Source of the DNA: Alphaproteobacteria bacterium
Lineage (GTDB): Bacteria; Pseudomonadota; Alphaproteobacteria; SHVP01
Assembly: GCA_040216735.1 (NCBI GenBank)
Contig: JAVJOO010000002.1
Coordinates: 585,118 to 649,117, forward strand
DNA length: 64,000 bases
Direction of reading: 5' to 3'
The notes beneath the pieces were generated by a model that was not told the DNA's origin, did no database searches, and was given only the letters and a program-made list of their open reading frames with translations. The stretch's first letter is position 1, and every line of letters starts with the position of its first letter. The translations under genes and the position numbers were made by a program. This document shows positions 55,772-63,916 of the stretch, piece by piece.

Positions 55772-56413
55772 ATGAAAATCAAGGTTGAACTCGATGGCGG
55801 TATTCGGCTGCTGTGGCCGACCCCGGTCTTGCAAAAGATTTACCCGGAGGCGGACGCCCTAAATCCGCGCCTTGGGGAGATCATTCGTGCGCGGCAAAAA
55901 CAGGACCCCGGCATCGGTAAGAGCGTCGTCGCCGGATGGCATTCGCGCGAGGACGTGATGGCCTGGCCGGAAGCGGAAATCGGACAACTGCGCGATTGGA
56001 TCGTGGACGCCGTCGCTACCGTCATGCTGCCGACCACGGGCAAAGACACGAATGCCTTCGCGGCGTCGGGCAAAATATCGGCGTGGGCGAACGTCTTGCG
56101 CAACGGTGGGTATCACCGGCTCCACACCCATCCAGGCTGCATGTGGTCGGGCGTCTACTACATCGAGACCGGCAAACCGGATCCGAACGTGGCGACGTCG
56201 GGCCGCTTGGAACTGATCGACCCGCGCACCGCAGTGGAAATGCTGCCGGTGCCGGAGACGCCCTACGGACAACCGGTGATGATCGACCCCGTTCCTGGGA
56301 TGATGGTGGTATTTCCAAGTTGGCTGCGCCACATGGTGCACCCGTTCGTCGGTAAAGGCGCGCGTGTGACCATTGCGTGGAACCTGCTAATCGAAGATTA
56401 CAACCCTAAATAA
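55772..56413 (+). CDS. TIGR02466-type 2OG-Fe(II) oxygenase
   Basis: A 213-residue putative iron-dependent dioxygenase. GYHRLHTHPGCMWSGVYYI (about residues 113-131) and HMVHPFVGKGARVTIAWNLL near the end hold the Fe ligands (His118/His120 and His190) and a candidate 2-oxoglutarate Arg198. It starts at the ATG at 55772; the frame extends upstream without homology. It is divergent from the DUF3576 gene, so two unrelated 2OG-type enzymes flank that lipoprotein. Substrate unknown. Confidence 0.87.
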   Translation: MKIKVELDGGIRLLWPTPVLQKIYPEADALNPRLGEIIRARQKQDPGIGKSVVAGWHSREDVMAWPEAEIGQLRDWIVDAVATVMLPTTGKDTNAFAASGKISAWANVLRNGGYHRLHTHPGCMWSGVYYIETGKPDPNVATSGRLELIDPRTAVEMLPVPETPYGQPVMIDPVPGMMVVFPSWLRHMVHPFVGKGARVTIAWNLLIEDYNPK

Positions 56414-56675
56414 CACCTTGCCGGCACCTGCACCCTAATGGCGGGCGAGCTCGTCTTCAATCGACATCTGGCTTCTCACCGACAAGTCCGCTAACCCAAA
56501 CGATATTTCGACATTGTGTCTCAACTACAACACTGAGCGAATAAAGACACACGCATTCACTTCAAATGCTTGTCTCGCCGAACGAGTTTGGGTCTAATGC
56601 CGCGGTCCAAGTACGTAACGACAACAATCGCGGCTGACGGGCATAACCGTCGGGCGTCTCTGAGAGAGGTAGTTA

Positions 56676-57800
56676 ATGAAAAAGGCACTTATTGGAACCT
56701 CGGCGCTCATCGCCGTTGGTCTCCTGTCGGCGCAAGCCGCAAATGCCGCAGACAAGATCTCATTGGGTCTGTCGGGCAACTATCGTGTGGTTGGCGGTTT
56801 CGTCAATCAGGACGACGGTACCGGCCAGGGCGCTGCGAACACCCGTAGCCACGGGATCGGCACCGACGGTCTCATCACCTTCCGTGGGTCGACGACCCTC
56901 GACAACGGCATCGAAGTCGGCGTTTCGGCGGACCTCGAGCTCCAGGAAACCGGTGGCGCCGGCGGTGGTGATACCATCGACGAGCACTACATCTGGCTCG
57001 AAAACCAGGACGTCTGGGGCCGCATCGAAATGGGCGATCGCGACGGTGCTCACAACAAGATGAACACGCTTGCGCCGTTCGTCTTCGGTGTGTCGATCGT
57101 TGGCGTGCAGACCATTCAGTTGGCAACGGCGCCGACCGGTTCCGGCGGGTTCATCCTGCTCGTGCCGCGGTCGTCCGACGCGACGAAAGTCACGTATTAC
57201 ACGCCGAAGTTCGGTGGTTTCCAGCTCGGCATTTCCTACACGCCGGACAACAACGAAAACATCGGTCGCTTCGGCGCCGGTACCACGACTGAGAACGATG
57301 CCGGTGCAGTCGACCAGTTCATCGATCTCGGTGCCAACTGGAACGGCAAGCTGGGCGATGCTTCGGTCAGCGCGTCTGCCGCTTACTCGACGGCTTCCGC
57401 TGAAGCCGCCAACAGCAACGACCTCAAAGAGTGGAACGCCGGCCTGAAGGTCTCCATGATGGGTTGGTCGTTTGGCGCCCAGTACAAGAACGAGGACGAC
57501 TCCTCGCCGGGCGACGTGAGCACCATTCGTGACACCGAGCGTGTGAGCTGGAAGGTTTCCGGCACCTACGCAACGGGTCCGTGGCTCCTCGGCATCGAGT
57601 ACGCCCAGGAAGACACCGAAGTGACCGCCACCACCGAGGACCAAGTGACGGTCTGGGGTGTTGGTGCGAAGCGGACCTTGGGCCCGGGCGTCAGCGCCGG
57701 TCTCGCCGTTCACATCTGGGAGTGGGAAGACGACGCAAACGCCGTTGCCGCTCAGAACGATGCGACGGAAATTCTGCTCATCACCGAAGTCAGCTTCTAA
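56676..57800 (+). CDS. Outer-membrane porin
   Basis: A 374-residue precursor with a signal peptide (KKALIGTSALIAVGLLSAQAANAAD) and a mature part of alternating beta strands, about 16 strands, typical of alphaproteobacterial general porins. FRGSTTLDNGIEVGVSADLELQE and the terminal LLITEVSF (a C-terminal Phe) fit outer-membrane assembly. It has its own 262-base leader and a strong terminator, so it is a single-gene transcript. Codon use is more biased than its neighbours, consistent with high expression. Confidence 0.92.
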   Translation: MKKALIGTSALIAVGLLSAQAANAADKISLGLSGNYRVVGGFVNQDDGTGQGAANTRSHGIGTDGLITFRGSTTLDNGIEVGVSADLELQETGGAGGGDTIDEHYIWLENQDVWGRIEMGDRDGAHNKMNTLAPFVFGVSIVGVQTIQLATAPTGSGGFILLVPRSSDATKVTYYTPKFGGFQLGISYTPDNNENIGRFGAGTTTENDAGAVDQFIDLGANWNGKLGDASVSASAAYSTASAEAANSNDLKEWNAGLKVSMMGWSFGAQYKNEDDSSPGDVSTIRDTERVSWKVSGTYATGPWLLGIEYAQEDTEVTATTEDQVTVWGVGAKRTLGPGVSAGLAVHIWEWEDDANAVAAQNDATEILLITEVSF

Positions 57801-57822
57801 GTCAGCCGACTTACGAGATGGG

Positions 57823-57854
57823 AAAGGGCGGACTTCGGTCCGCCCTTTCTTTTT
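57823..57854 (+). terminator. Rho-independent terminator of the porin gene
   Basis: An 11-bp perfect stem (AAAGGGCGGAC/GTCCGCCCTTT) with a TTCG tetraloop and a T-rich tail, 22 bases after the porin stop. It also reads as a terminator for the convergent thiE-like gene. Confidence 0.95.
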
Positions 57855-57888
57855 GTGCGCTGCCTATCGGCACTCGCTGCCCCCGCCG

Positions 57889-58488
57889 TCAGGACGTGAA
57901 GGCACCGACCGCGGCGATTCCGACCGCGCCGCTTCCGGTTAGCCGCCCGGCTGTCGTGGCTGTAACGCCCCCCAACGCATAGACCGGCACCGGACTGCGG
58001 CGAACCCACGCCGCGAACCGGTGGACGCCTAAATGTGGCGCGCCGGGATGGCTCGCCGTCGCAAACACGGGTGAGAGAAGAATCGCATCTACGCCCGCCC
58101 GATATGCGCCGATCAAGCCGGCCCAATCGTGGGCCGCCGCCGTGACGAGGAAGCCGTTGTGACGAAGACCGCTCGCGCGGGTCACGAGCCCTTGCGGAAC
58201 ATGTATGCCTTGGGCGCCGACCGCCCGCGCGAGCCGGGAATCCCCCCCGACAATCAAACGAATCCGTCGGGCTCGGCAGGCGACGGCCAGCGCGCGGGCC
58301 AATTCAACGCGATGCGGGGCATCGTAGTGGCGCAATAGGACCGCATCGCCTGGGCGCAGTTTGCCCAAGGCTGCAACTGGATCGGCAAGTCGTTGGCCAT
58401 CGGTTACCAGGATCACCGCAGGCAAATCGTTGCGCTGGGCGCAGCGCAAATTGAGGCGGTCGGCGTGCTCTGTTAGGGTCGTTGGCAT
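57889..58488 (-). CDS. Thiamine-phosphate synthase/TenI-family protein
   Basis: A 199-residue (beta/alpha)8 protein from the ATG at 58488. VILVTDGQRLADP at the start, GDSRLARAVGAQGIHVPQGL, ILLSPVFATASHPGAPHLG and VYALGGVTATTAG are ThiE/TenI motifs. The HLGQ motif that binds the pyrimidine in ThiE is HVPQ here, so it may be a paralogue with altered specificity rather than the main thiamine-phosphate synthase. It starts 16 bases from the divergent yggS. Confidence 0.8.
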   Translation of the reverse strand: MPTTLTEHADRLNLRCAQRNDLPAVILVTDGQRLADPVAALGKLRPGDAVLLRHYDAPHRVELARALAVACRARRIRLIVGGDSRLARAVGAQGIHVPQGLVTRASGLRHNGFLVTAAAHDWAGLIGAYRAGVDAILLSPVFATASHPGAPHLGVHRFAAWVRRSPVPVYALGGVTATTAGRLTGSGAVGIAAVGAFTS

Positions 58489-58504
58489 AGCGAAAGACCA
58501 TAGC

Positions 58505-59209
58505 GTGACCCCTCCCCCCTCCGCCACGGCTGAGCCCGCGAGCGACAAAATTGCGGCCCGGCTGCAAAGCGTCCTTTCGCGTATTGCTAGCGCGGCAACG
58601 GCCGCCGGTCGCCCGCCACGGGATGTCCGCTTGATCGCGGTGAGCAAAACCCACGACGCGCCCTCTATCGCGCCGGTAATCGTGGCCGGTCAGCGCCTGT
58701 TCGGCGAAAACCGGGTGCAAGAAGCCGCAAGTAAGTGGCCGCCGCTGCGGGCCGCCCATCCCGACCTTGCGCTACATCTCATCGGACCGTTGCAAACTAA
58801 CAAGGTGCGCGAGGCGGTGGCACTGTTCGACGTCATTCAGACGGTAGATCGACCCAAACTTGCCCGCATGATCGCCGAGGAATGTGCGCGCACGGGACGC
58901 TCGATCGAGTGCTTGATCCAGGTGAACACCGGCGAGGAACCCCAAAAAGGCGGAATTGCACCGACCGAGGCGCCGGCCCTCATCGATCAGTGCCGCGAAA
59001 CCTTCGGGCTCACCGTTACAGGGTTGATGTGTATCCCGCCCCAGGACGAGGAACCCGCACCGCACTTCGCGTTGCTCGCGGACCTCGCCGCGCGGCACGG
59101 TCTTGCGCGGCTCTCGATGGGCATGAGCGCCGATTTTGAAGTTGCCATTGAATTTGGCGCTACCGACGTGCGGGTCGGTACCGCGATCTTCGGCACGCGG
59201 CCGGCATAG
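58505..59209 (+). CDS. PLP homeostasis protein YggS
   Basis: Pyridoxal-5'-phosphate-binding protein of the YggS/PROSC family, 234 residues from the GTG at 58505. RLIAVSKTH (about residue 43-51) holds the PLP Lys; FGENRVQEA, HLIGPLQTNKV and LSMGMSADFEVAIEFGATDVRVG are family signatures. It balances free PLP and amino-acid pools. The ribosome-binding site is weak, and its start is only 16 bases from the divergent thiE-like start, so the promoters overlap. Confidence 0.94.
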   Translation: MTPPPSATAEPASDKIAARLQSVLSRIASAATAAGRPPRDVRLIAVSKTHDAPSIAPVIVAGQRLFGENRVQEAASKWPPLRAAHPDLALHLIGPLQTNKVREAVALFDVIQTVDRPKLARMIAEECARTGRSIECLIQVNTGEEPQKGGIAPTEAPALIDQCRETFGLTVTGLMCIPPQDEEPAPHFALLADLAARHGLARLSMGMSADFEVAIEFGATDVRVGTAIFGTRPA

Positions 59210-59222
59210 TCGTTCGGGCGTA

Positions 59223-59807
59223 CTACGCCATTATGCAAATCTGAGTCTGCACGTCGCATTCGGCCAGCACGTCGAGCAGATCCGCGCGGGCCAAGGCGAC
59301 GCACCCTTCGGTCGGTCCGTAATCAGGCGCGGCAACATGAAGGAAGATAGCGCTACCGCACCCTGGCACCACCGGCGAATCGTTGTGTCCAAGAACGACA
59401 ATTACATCGTACAGCGAATCTGTGCGCCACAACCGCTCGGCGCTGCTGGGATAAGGGAGCGAAATTTGCTGATTGTAGGCGCCGTCGCCAGGGGCGTCGC
59501 ACCACCCGGTATCCTCCGCGAGCGGCGCGACAGGTAGCCCGGTGACCGGTTCCGCAAGGCGATCGGCACGGAAAAGAACACGGCGCAGCGCAAAGCATCC
59601 AAGCGGCGATGCATGGTCGCCCTCGCGCTTGGTCGCCGCGATACCGGCCGCACCGACCGCGCAACGATAGGTCCGCCCGCGCCACTTCAAGGTGCCGGGC
59701 GGTCGAACCGACATAATGTTGGAATGGGCCATACTACGGACCAACGCGGGCAGGAAAATCGGGGCGGGCGCCGGCTCGGAAGCCGGTATTGAAACGGTCA
59801 CGACCAA
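59223..59807 (-). CDS. L,D-transpeptidase (YkuD) family protein
   Basis: A 194-residue protein with a YkuD catalytic domain: FLHVAAPDYGPTEGCVALARADL holds the Cys nucleophile (GCVAL), and VVLGHND the His side. It crosslinks or modifies peptidoglycan, though this short version has no clear signal peptide. The start is uncertain: GGAGG lies 7 bases before the TTG at 59807 within the end of the upstream gene; ATGs at 59732 and 59714 are alternatives. The upstream gene ends two bases before it. Confidence 0.83.
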   Translation of the reverse strand: MVVTVSIPASEPAPAPIFLPALVRSMAHSNIMSVRPPGTLKWRGRTYRCAVGAAGIAATKREGDHASPLGCFALRRVLFRADRLAEPVTGLPVAPLAEDTGWCDAPGDGAYNQQISLPYPSSAERLWRTDSLYDVIVVLGHNDSPVVPGCGSAIFLHVAAPDYGPTEGCVALARADLLDVLAECDVQTQICIMA

Positions 59808-59809
59808 GT

Positions 59810-60682
59810 CTAATCCTCCACACGCGGACTACGCACATCTTGTATTGGCCCGGCCGCCTCGGCGGCCCGTTGGTAGGACCGGAAAATACTCGCAAGCTCA
59901 GCCGCCGAGTACTCGCCGGGTTTCCTGCCGTCGGGCCGTGTCGGACCGGAATCCGTCGAGGACGGCGGCGGCAACGCGGCTGTGAATAGATTGGGCTGCG
60001 CGCCACGAACCGAATGCGCCTGGGTTACCGCAGCGACCTCGTTGCGCGGCTTTCCCCGCGCGGCGGCGAGATCGCCGCGTAATGCGGCAAGCGCATCGGC
60101 GTTGGCCGAAGCCGGCATCGCACCTTCCGGCGGTACCGCCCGCAAATCGCGCGCGAGCGCGGCGAGCGCCCCTAGATTTCCACCGCCCTTGGTCGTGTCG
60201 TCGGGGGTCGCGATCGGCGCAGCCCGTGCTCCCGGTTCATTCGCAGCGGCAATAGCGGCAATCGTGTCGGCGCTTTGGTTGCCCGATGACGGATTTGCCG
60301 AGGCGATCTGCACACTGTCGGCAGGCGGGTTGCGCCCCGGCAACATCGCCAGCATGTGGCCGCCGACATCGCGGCCGGTCGCGCCCTCGACAACGGTATT
60401 GAAAAGTCCGGACAGAAACCCGATCGGCCCACCGAAGAGGCCACCGCCAGCGATGCGCGACGCTGGGCTGATGGTGTCTCCGGTCAGCGCACGGTAGACC
60501 GTTGAGACACCAGGGATGTGCTGGAGCGGATTGATCGTGTCGAGAAGGTCGCCGAAACGCATCCCGTCCTCGCCCCAAAATCCACCCTGGTCCTTAGGAG
60601 GGCGAGCGGAATCCGAAGCGAAATCGGAAAACCGCGCGGCGGGATCGATGGTGGGATCGGAAATGGAGGGTGTGAGGCTCAT
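59810..60682 (-). CDS. Conserved alphaproteobacterial protein, function unknown
   Basis: A 290-residue protein from the ATG at 60682. The centre (about residues 35-110) holds a conserved block, FGDLLDTINPLQHIPGVSTVYRALTGD and SPASRIAGGGLFGGPIGFLSGLF, with a Gly-rich membrane-proximal or amphipathic segment. The second half is low-complexity Ala/Pro/Asp with no domain I recognise, and the C-terminal helix ELASIFRSYQRAAEAAG ends it. No signal peptide. It abuts the L,D-transpeptidase gene, so a cell-wall role is possible but unproven. Confidence 0.72.
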   Translation of the reverse strand: MSLTPSISDPTIDPAARFSDFASDSARPPKDQGGFWGEDGMRFGDLLDTINPLQHIPGVSTVYRALTGDTISPASRIAGGGLFGGPIGFLSGLFNTVVEGATGRDVGGHMLAMLPGRNPPADSVQIASANPSSGNQSADTIAAIAAANEPGARAAPIATPDDTTKGGGNLGALAALARDLRAVPPEGAMPASANADALAALRGDLAAARGKPRNEVAAVTQAHSVRGAQPNLFTAALPPPSSTDSGPTRPDGRKPGEYSAAELASIFRSYQRAAEAAGPIQDVRSPRVED

Positions 60683-60870
60683 GACTGAACCCACCCAAGC
60701 AATCTCCGCGCCATCCTGAAGCGCCGTTTTCCGCCGATGTTGGGCGCGGCGCGGCGGCGCGAACGGCCGGCCGAGGCACAAACTGCCACGGCTCGACCGT
60801 CAGATTTGCCGGGCGGAAATTGTTAGGGTTTACAGGCTCTTAACGAGGTCGGACCGGAACGTCCGGCACC

Positions 60871-62004
60871 CTACAACCGGTGCCCATGTTGAGCCTTGGT
60901 CTCGAGGTAGCGACGGTTGTGGTTATTGGGCGGGAACGCGTGCGCCACGCGCTCGACCACATCGATCCCGAGACGCGCGAGCCCCTGAACCTTGTCGGGA
61001 TTGTTGGTCAGCAGACGAATCCGTTTGAAGCCTAAATGGCGCAGCATTTCTGCCGCCGGTTGGAAGATCCGCTCGTCGTCTTCGAACCCGAGCCGGCGAT
61101 TGGCCTCCATCGTGTCGTACCCTTGGTCCTGCAACGCATAGGCGCGCAGTTTATTGATTAGCCCGATCCCGCGGCCCTCTTGGGCGAGATAAAGCAAGAC
61201 ACCGGCACCGGCCTCGTGCATCAGGCGAATCGATCCCCGAAGTTGATCGCCGCAGTCGCAGCGCAAGCTGGCCAGCAGATCGCCGGTAAAGCACTCCGAA
61301 TGCAGCCGCACGAGAACCGGATCGTCGGTATGGGGCGTTCCAACAACGATCGCGACGTGTTCGATCCCGGAATCGGCGGGTCGAAAGGCAACGATGCGAG
61401 TCGATTCGGACTCTGCGAGCGGGACTTGGGCGCGCGAGATCGGCGTCAATGTCTGGGCCGCGACAAGTTCAAATGCGGCGATAGCATCGGCGTCGGCCAC
61501 CAAAAGATCGTAGTCGTTCGCCCAAGTTGCCGGGTCCATATCCTTCGGCAAAGGCGCTAGGACGGCCGCTGGCAACAGGCGCGCGCGTTTGCACAGGGTG
61601 AGGGCGGCGTCTGCCGGGCCCGGCGGCGACGGATCGACCCGGAAGGGCCCCCGTAACGGATGGTCGAGGTCGCTCGTAGGATCGGCGATGCTACGCAGGC
61701 TCGCGATGTCGAGGTGGGGCGACAGCCTCAATATGACCGCCGAGTAGCCGGTCGGGGCAATATTTAACACCGAGGCCCGCTGGTCGGTAATCGCTAGGCG
61801 GTCCGGGACCAAGCCGATGTCGCGCAACGCCATAAGCCCGTCTCCGGCGAATTCCGTCGCGACGATCGCCAGAGCCTGGCCGCCCTGTCGGATGACAACG
61901 GGGCATCCCCGGCGCAGTTCCGCAATCGCGCGGATAACCGCGCGGTGGGCACGTGCTGAGGGGCGTTTTGTATCCAAGCTGTATCGCCTCCGGTGGCGAC
62001 GCAT
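60871..62004 (-). CDS. ribA: GTP cyclohydrolase II with degenerate RibB-like N-terminus
   Basis: Makes 2,5-diamino-6-ribosylamino-pyrimidinone phosphate from GTP in riboflavin synthesis. 377 residues from the ATG at 62004. The C-terminal cyclohydrolase II (about 180-377) has zinc cysteines in CFTGDLLASLRCDCGDQL, and QEGRGIGLINKLRAYALQD. The N-terminal 170 residues look like a DHBP-synthase fold (RAVIRAIAELRRGCPVVI) but lack the acidic DDERENEGD-type active-site motif, so the RibB activity is probably lost. This form is seen in other alphaproteobacteria. Confidence 0.9.
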   Translation of the reverse strand: MRRHRRRYSLDTKRPSARAHRAVIRAIAELRRGCPVVIRQGGQALAIVATEFAGDGLMALRDIGLVPDRLAITDQRASVLNIAPTGYSAVILRLSPHLDIASLRSIADPTSDLDHPLRGPFRVDPSPPGPADAALTLCKRARLLPAAVLAPLPKDMDPATWANDYDLLVADADAIAAFELVAAQTLTPISRAQVPLAESESTRIVAFRPADSGIEHVAIVVGTPHTDDPVLVRLHSECFTGDLLASLRCDCGDQLRGSIRLMHEAGAGVLLYLAQEGRGIGLINKLRAYALQDQGYDTMEANRRLGFEDDERIFQPAAEMLRHLGFKRIRLLTNNPDKVQGLARLGIDVVERVAHAFPPNNHNRRYLETKAQHGHRL

Positions 62005-62166
62005 TCTACAACGCGGTGAGAGGGGCCGGTGACGTCGCGAAAAACCCGCCCATAGATCGGGCATTCGATCCGAGTAAACAAGTCGTGTAGCGGGGCGGGA
62101 ATCCTGGAACCGGCCCGCGCGAACCCCTAAGTCCCAGAGACCGCCCATTTTTTGGAGGGATTGGGA

Positions 62167-62904
62167 ATGTTAGAATTACAGGAAACACGTTCTTCTGCAG
62201 GGATTAAACATATGACGGTGAGCAAGCGCATCCTTCTCGTAGACGATGACGAGCCCCTGCGCGATGCCCTCGCCGAACAATTGACCCTCCACGAAGAGTT
62301 CGACGTCATTCCCAGCGGCACCGGTCACGACGCAATCGAGAAGGCAAAATCCGAGACCTTCGACATGATTCTCCTGGATGTCGGGCTGCCTGACATCGAC
62401 GGGCGCGAGGTCTGCCGCTTGATGCGGCGCGAAAACGTCACTGTCCCGATCATCATGCTGACAGGAGCAGACAGCGATTCCGACCAGATTCTGGGCCTGG
62501 ACTCCGGCGCCAACGACTATGTCACCAAGCCGTTTCGGCTCGGGATCCTGCTAGCCCGCATCCGGGCGCAACTGCGCCAACACGAACAAAGCGAGGATGC
62601 AACCTTTGCGATCGGCCCCTACAGTTTTCGCCCGGCGGCCAAGATGCTTCTGCTCGACGGCGATAAAAAAGCCAAGGTGCGCCTCACCGAGAAAGAAACC
62701 GCGATCCTCAAGTACCTCTGCCGGATCGGTAACAAGGTGGTCCAACGCGACGTTCTGCTGTCCGAAGTGTGGGGTTACAACGCCGGTGTGACCACCCATA
62801 CACTGGAAACGCACATCTACCGGTTGCGTCAGAAGATCGAAGCGGACCCTTCGAGCGCGACGCTGCTGGTCACCGAACCGGGCGGATACCGGTTGAACGC
62901 CTAA
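62167..62904 (+). CDS. OmpR/PhoB-family response regulator
   Basis: A 245-residue two-component regulator. The receiver (about 20-135) has the phosphorylation Asp in ILLDVGLPDIDG, and the acidic DDDE near the start. The C-terminal winged HTH has LTEKETAILKYLCRIGNKVVQRDVLL and THTLETHIYRLRQKI. The ATG at 62167 has GGAGGG 8-13 bases upstream; the ATG at 62212 would give the usual short N-terminus. No histidine kinase is adjacent, so it is an orphan here. Confidence 0.92.
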   Translation: MLELQETRSSAGIKHMTVSKRILLVDDDEPLRDALAEQLTLHEEFDVIPSGTGHDAIEKAKSETFDMILLDVGLPDIDGREVCRLMRRENVTVPIIMLTGADSDSDQILGLDSGANDYVTKPFRLGILLARIRAQLRQHEQSEDATFAIGPYSFRPAAKMLLLDGDKKAKVRLTEKETAILKYLCRIGNKVVQRDVLLSEVWGYNAGVTTHTLETHIYRLRQKIEADPSSATLLVTEPGGYRLNA

Positions 62905-63022
62905 ACAGGCTTATATATCAGTCTGTTATAGGGGCCCACACGCCGCTGCCGGCGGGCAATTGGGCCTTTTCATTCACAGGTCCGTAAGCGAGAATGCCGG
63001 GCGTTTCTCGGGAGTCCCGATT

Positions 63023-63877
63023 TTGTCTGGTAACGACTTTTTTGTCCGGTTTTGGGGCGTGCGCGGCAGCGTTGCATGCTCAGCGCCGGACATCATGAAA
63101 TATGGCGGTAACACGTCCACGCTAGAAATCTGGTGCGGCGACAACCTGTTGATGTTCGACGCGGGAACGGGCTTGCGTTACCTCGGTAATAGCCTTGTGG
63201 GTAAAAAGAATCTCAAGGCGAGCCTGTATCTAACGCATACGCATTTCGATCATGTATGCGGCCTCCCGTTTTTCCGACCGGCGTTCCTGCCGACCAACGA
63301 ATTCGAAATTTGGGCCGGTCATCTTCTGCCCAAACACACGATTCGTTATGCGCTGACCGAATTGATGATGGCGCCGTTGTTCCCGGTGCCGCTGGAAATC
63401 TTTCAGTGCAAGCTGTCGTTTCACGATTTCGAGGCAGGGAGCACGCTCCATCCCTATCCGGATGTCGAGGTCCAAACCTGCGTCCTCAATCATCCCAACG
63501 GGGCGACCGGCTACCGGGTGAACTACCAGGGAAAATCGATTTGCTATTTGACCGACACGGAACACACCCCGGGCCAACCCGACGAAAACATTCTGAAGTT
63601 GATCGAGGGCGCCGACTTGGTGGTTTACGACGGGATGTACTCGGATGAGGAATACAAGAACCGCGTCGGTTGGGGGCACTCGAGCTGGCAAGAAGGCGCG
63701 CGGCTGTGCGATATGGCAAACGTCAAACAATACTGTGTCTTCCACCACGACCCCGATCACAGCGACGACTATATGGATGGCATTGCCAAACAGGTCGACG
63801 CGCTACGGCCGGGCTCCATCGTTGCCCGCGAGACCATGATCTTGCGCCCGGGCAATCCGGAACCGTCGTTCGCATAA
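63023..63877 (+). CDS. MBL-fold metal-dependent hydrolase
   Basis: A 284-residue metallo-beta-lactamase-fold protein from the TTG at 63023 with GGGAG upstream. FFVRFWGVRGS and YGGNTSTLEI open it; the metal motif is TLTHTHFDHVCGLPFF-like (LTHTHFDHVCG), with further ligands at LTDTEHT and the Asp in VVYDGMYSDEE. It resembles the cyclic-phosphodiesterase branch of MBL proteins, but the substrate cannot be assigned. It lies 118 bases after the response regulator on the same strand. Confidence 0.84.
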   Translation: MSGNDFFVRFWGVRGSVACSAPDIMKYGGNTSTLEIWCGDNLLMFDAGTGLRYLGNSLVGKKNLKASLYLTHTHFDHVCGLPFFRPAFLPTNEFEIWAGHLLPKHTIRYALTELMMAPLFPVPLEIFQCKLSFHDFEAGSTLHPYPDVEVQTCVLNHPNGATGYRVNYQGKSICYLTDTEHTPGQPDENILKLIEGADLVVYDGMYSDEEYKNRVGWGHSSWQEGARLCDMANVKQYCVFHHDPDHSDDYMDGIAKQVDALRPGSIVARETMILRPGNPEPSFA

Positions 63878-63916
63878 TTCGCGTGCGCGCTGCCCGGCAC
63901 ATCCGCTAGGGCCGCG

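Noticed and set aside
56414-56675. Possible small RNA or extended promoter in the porin leader
   Set aside because: The stretch is AT-richer than coding DNA and has a short GACGG/CCGTC stem, but no convincing -10/-35 or RNA structure could be supported by eye.
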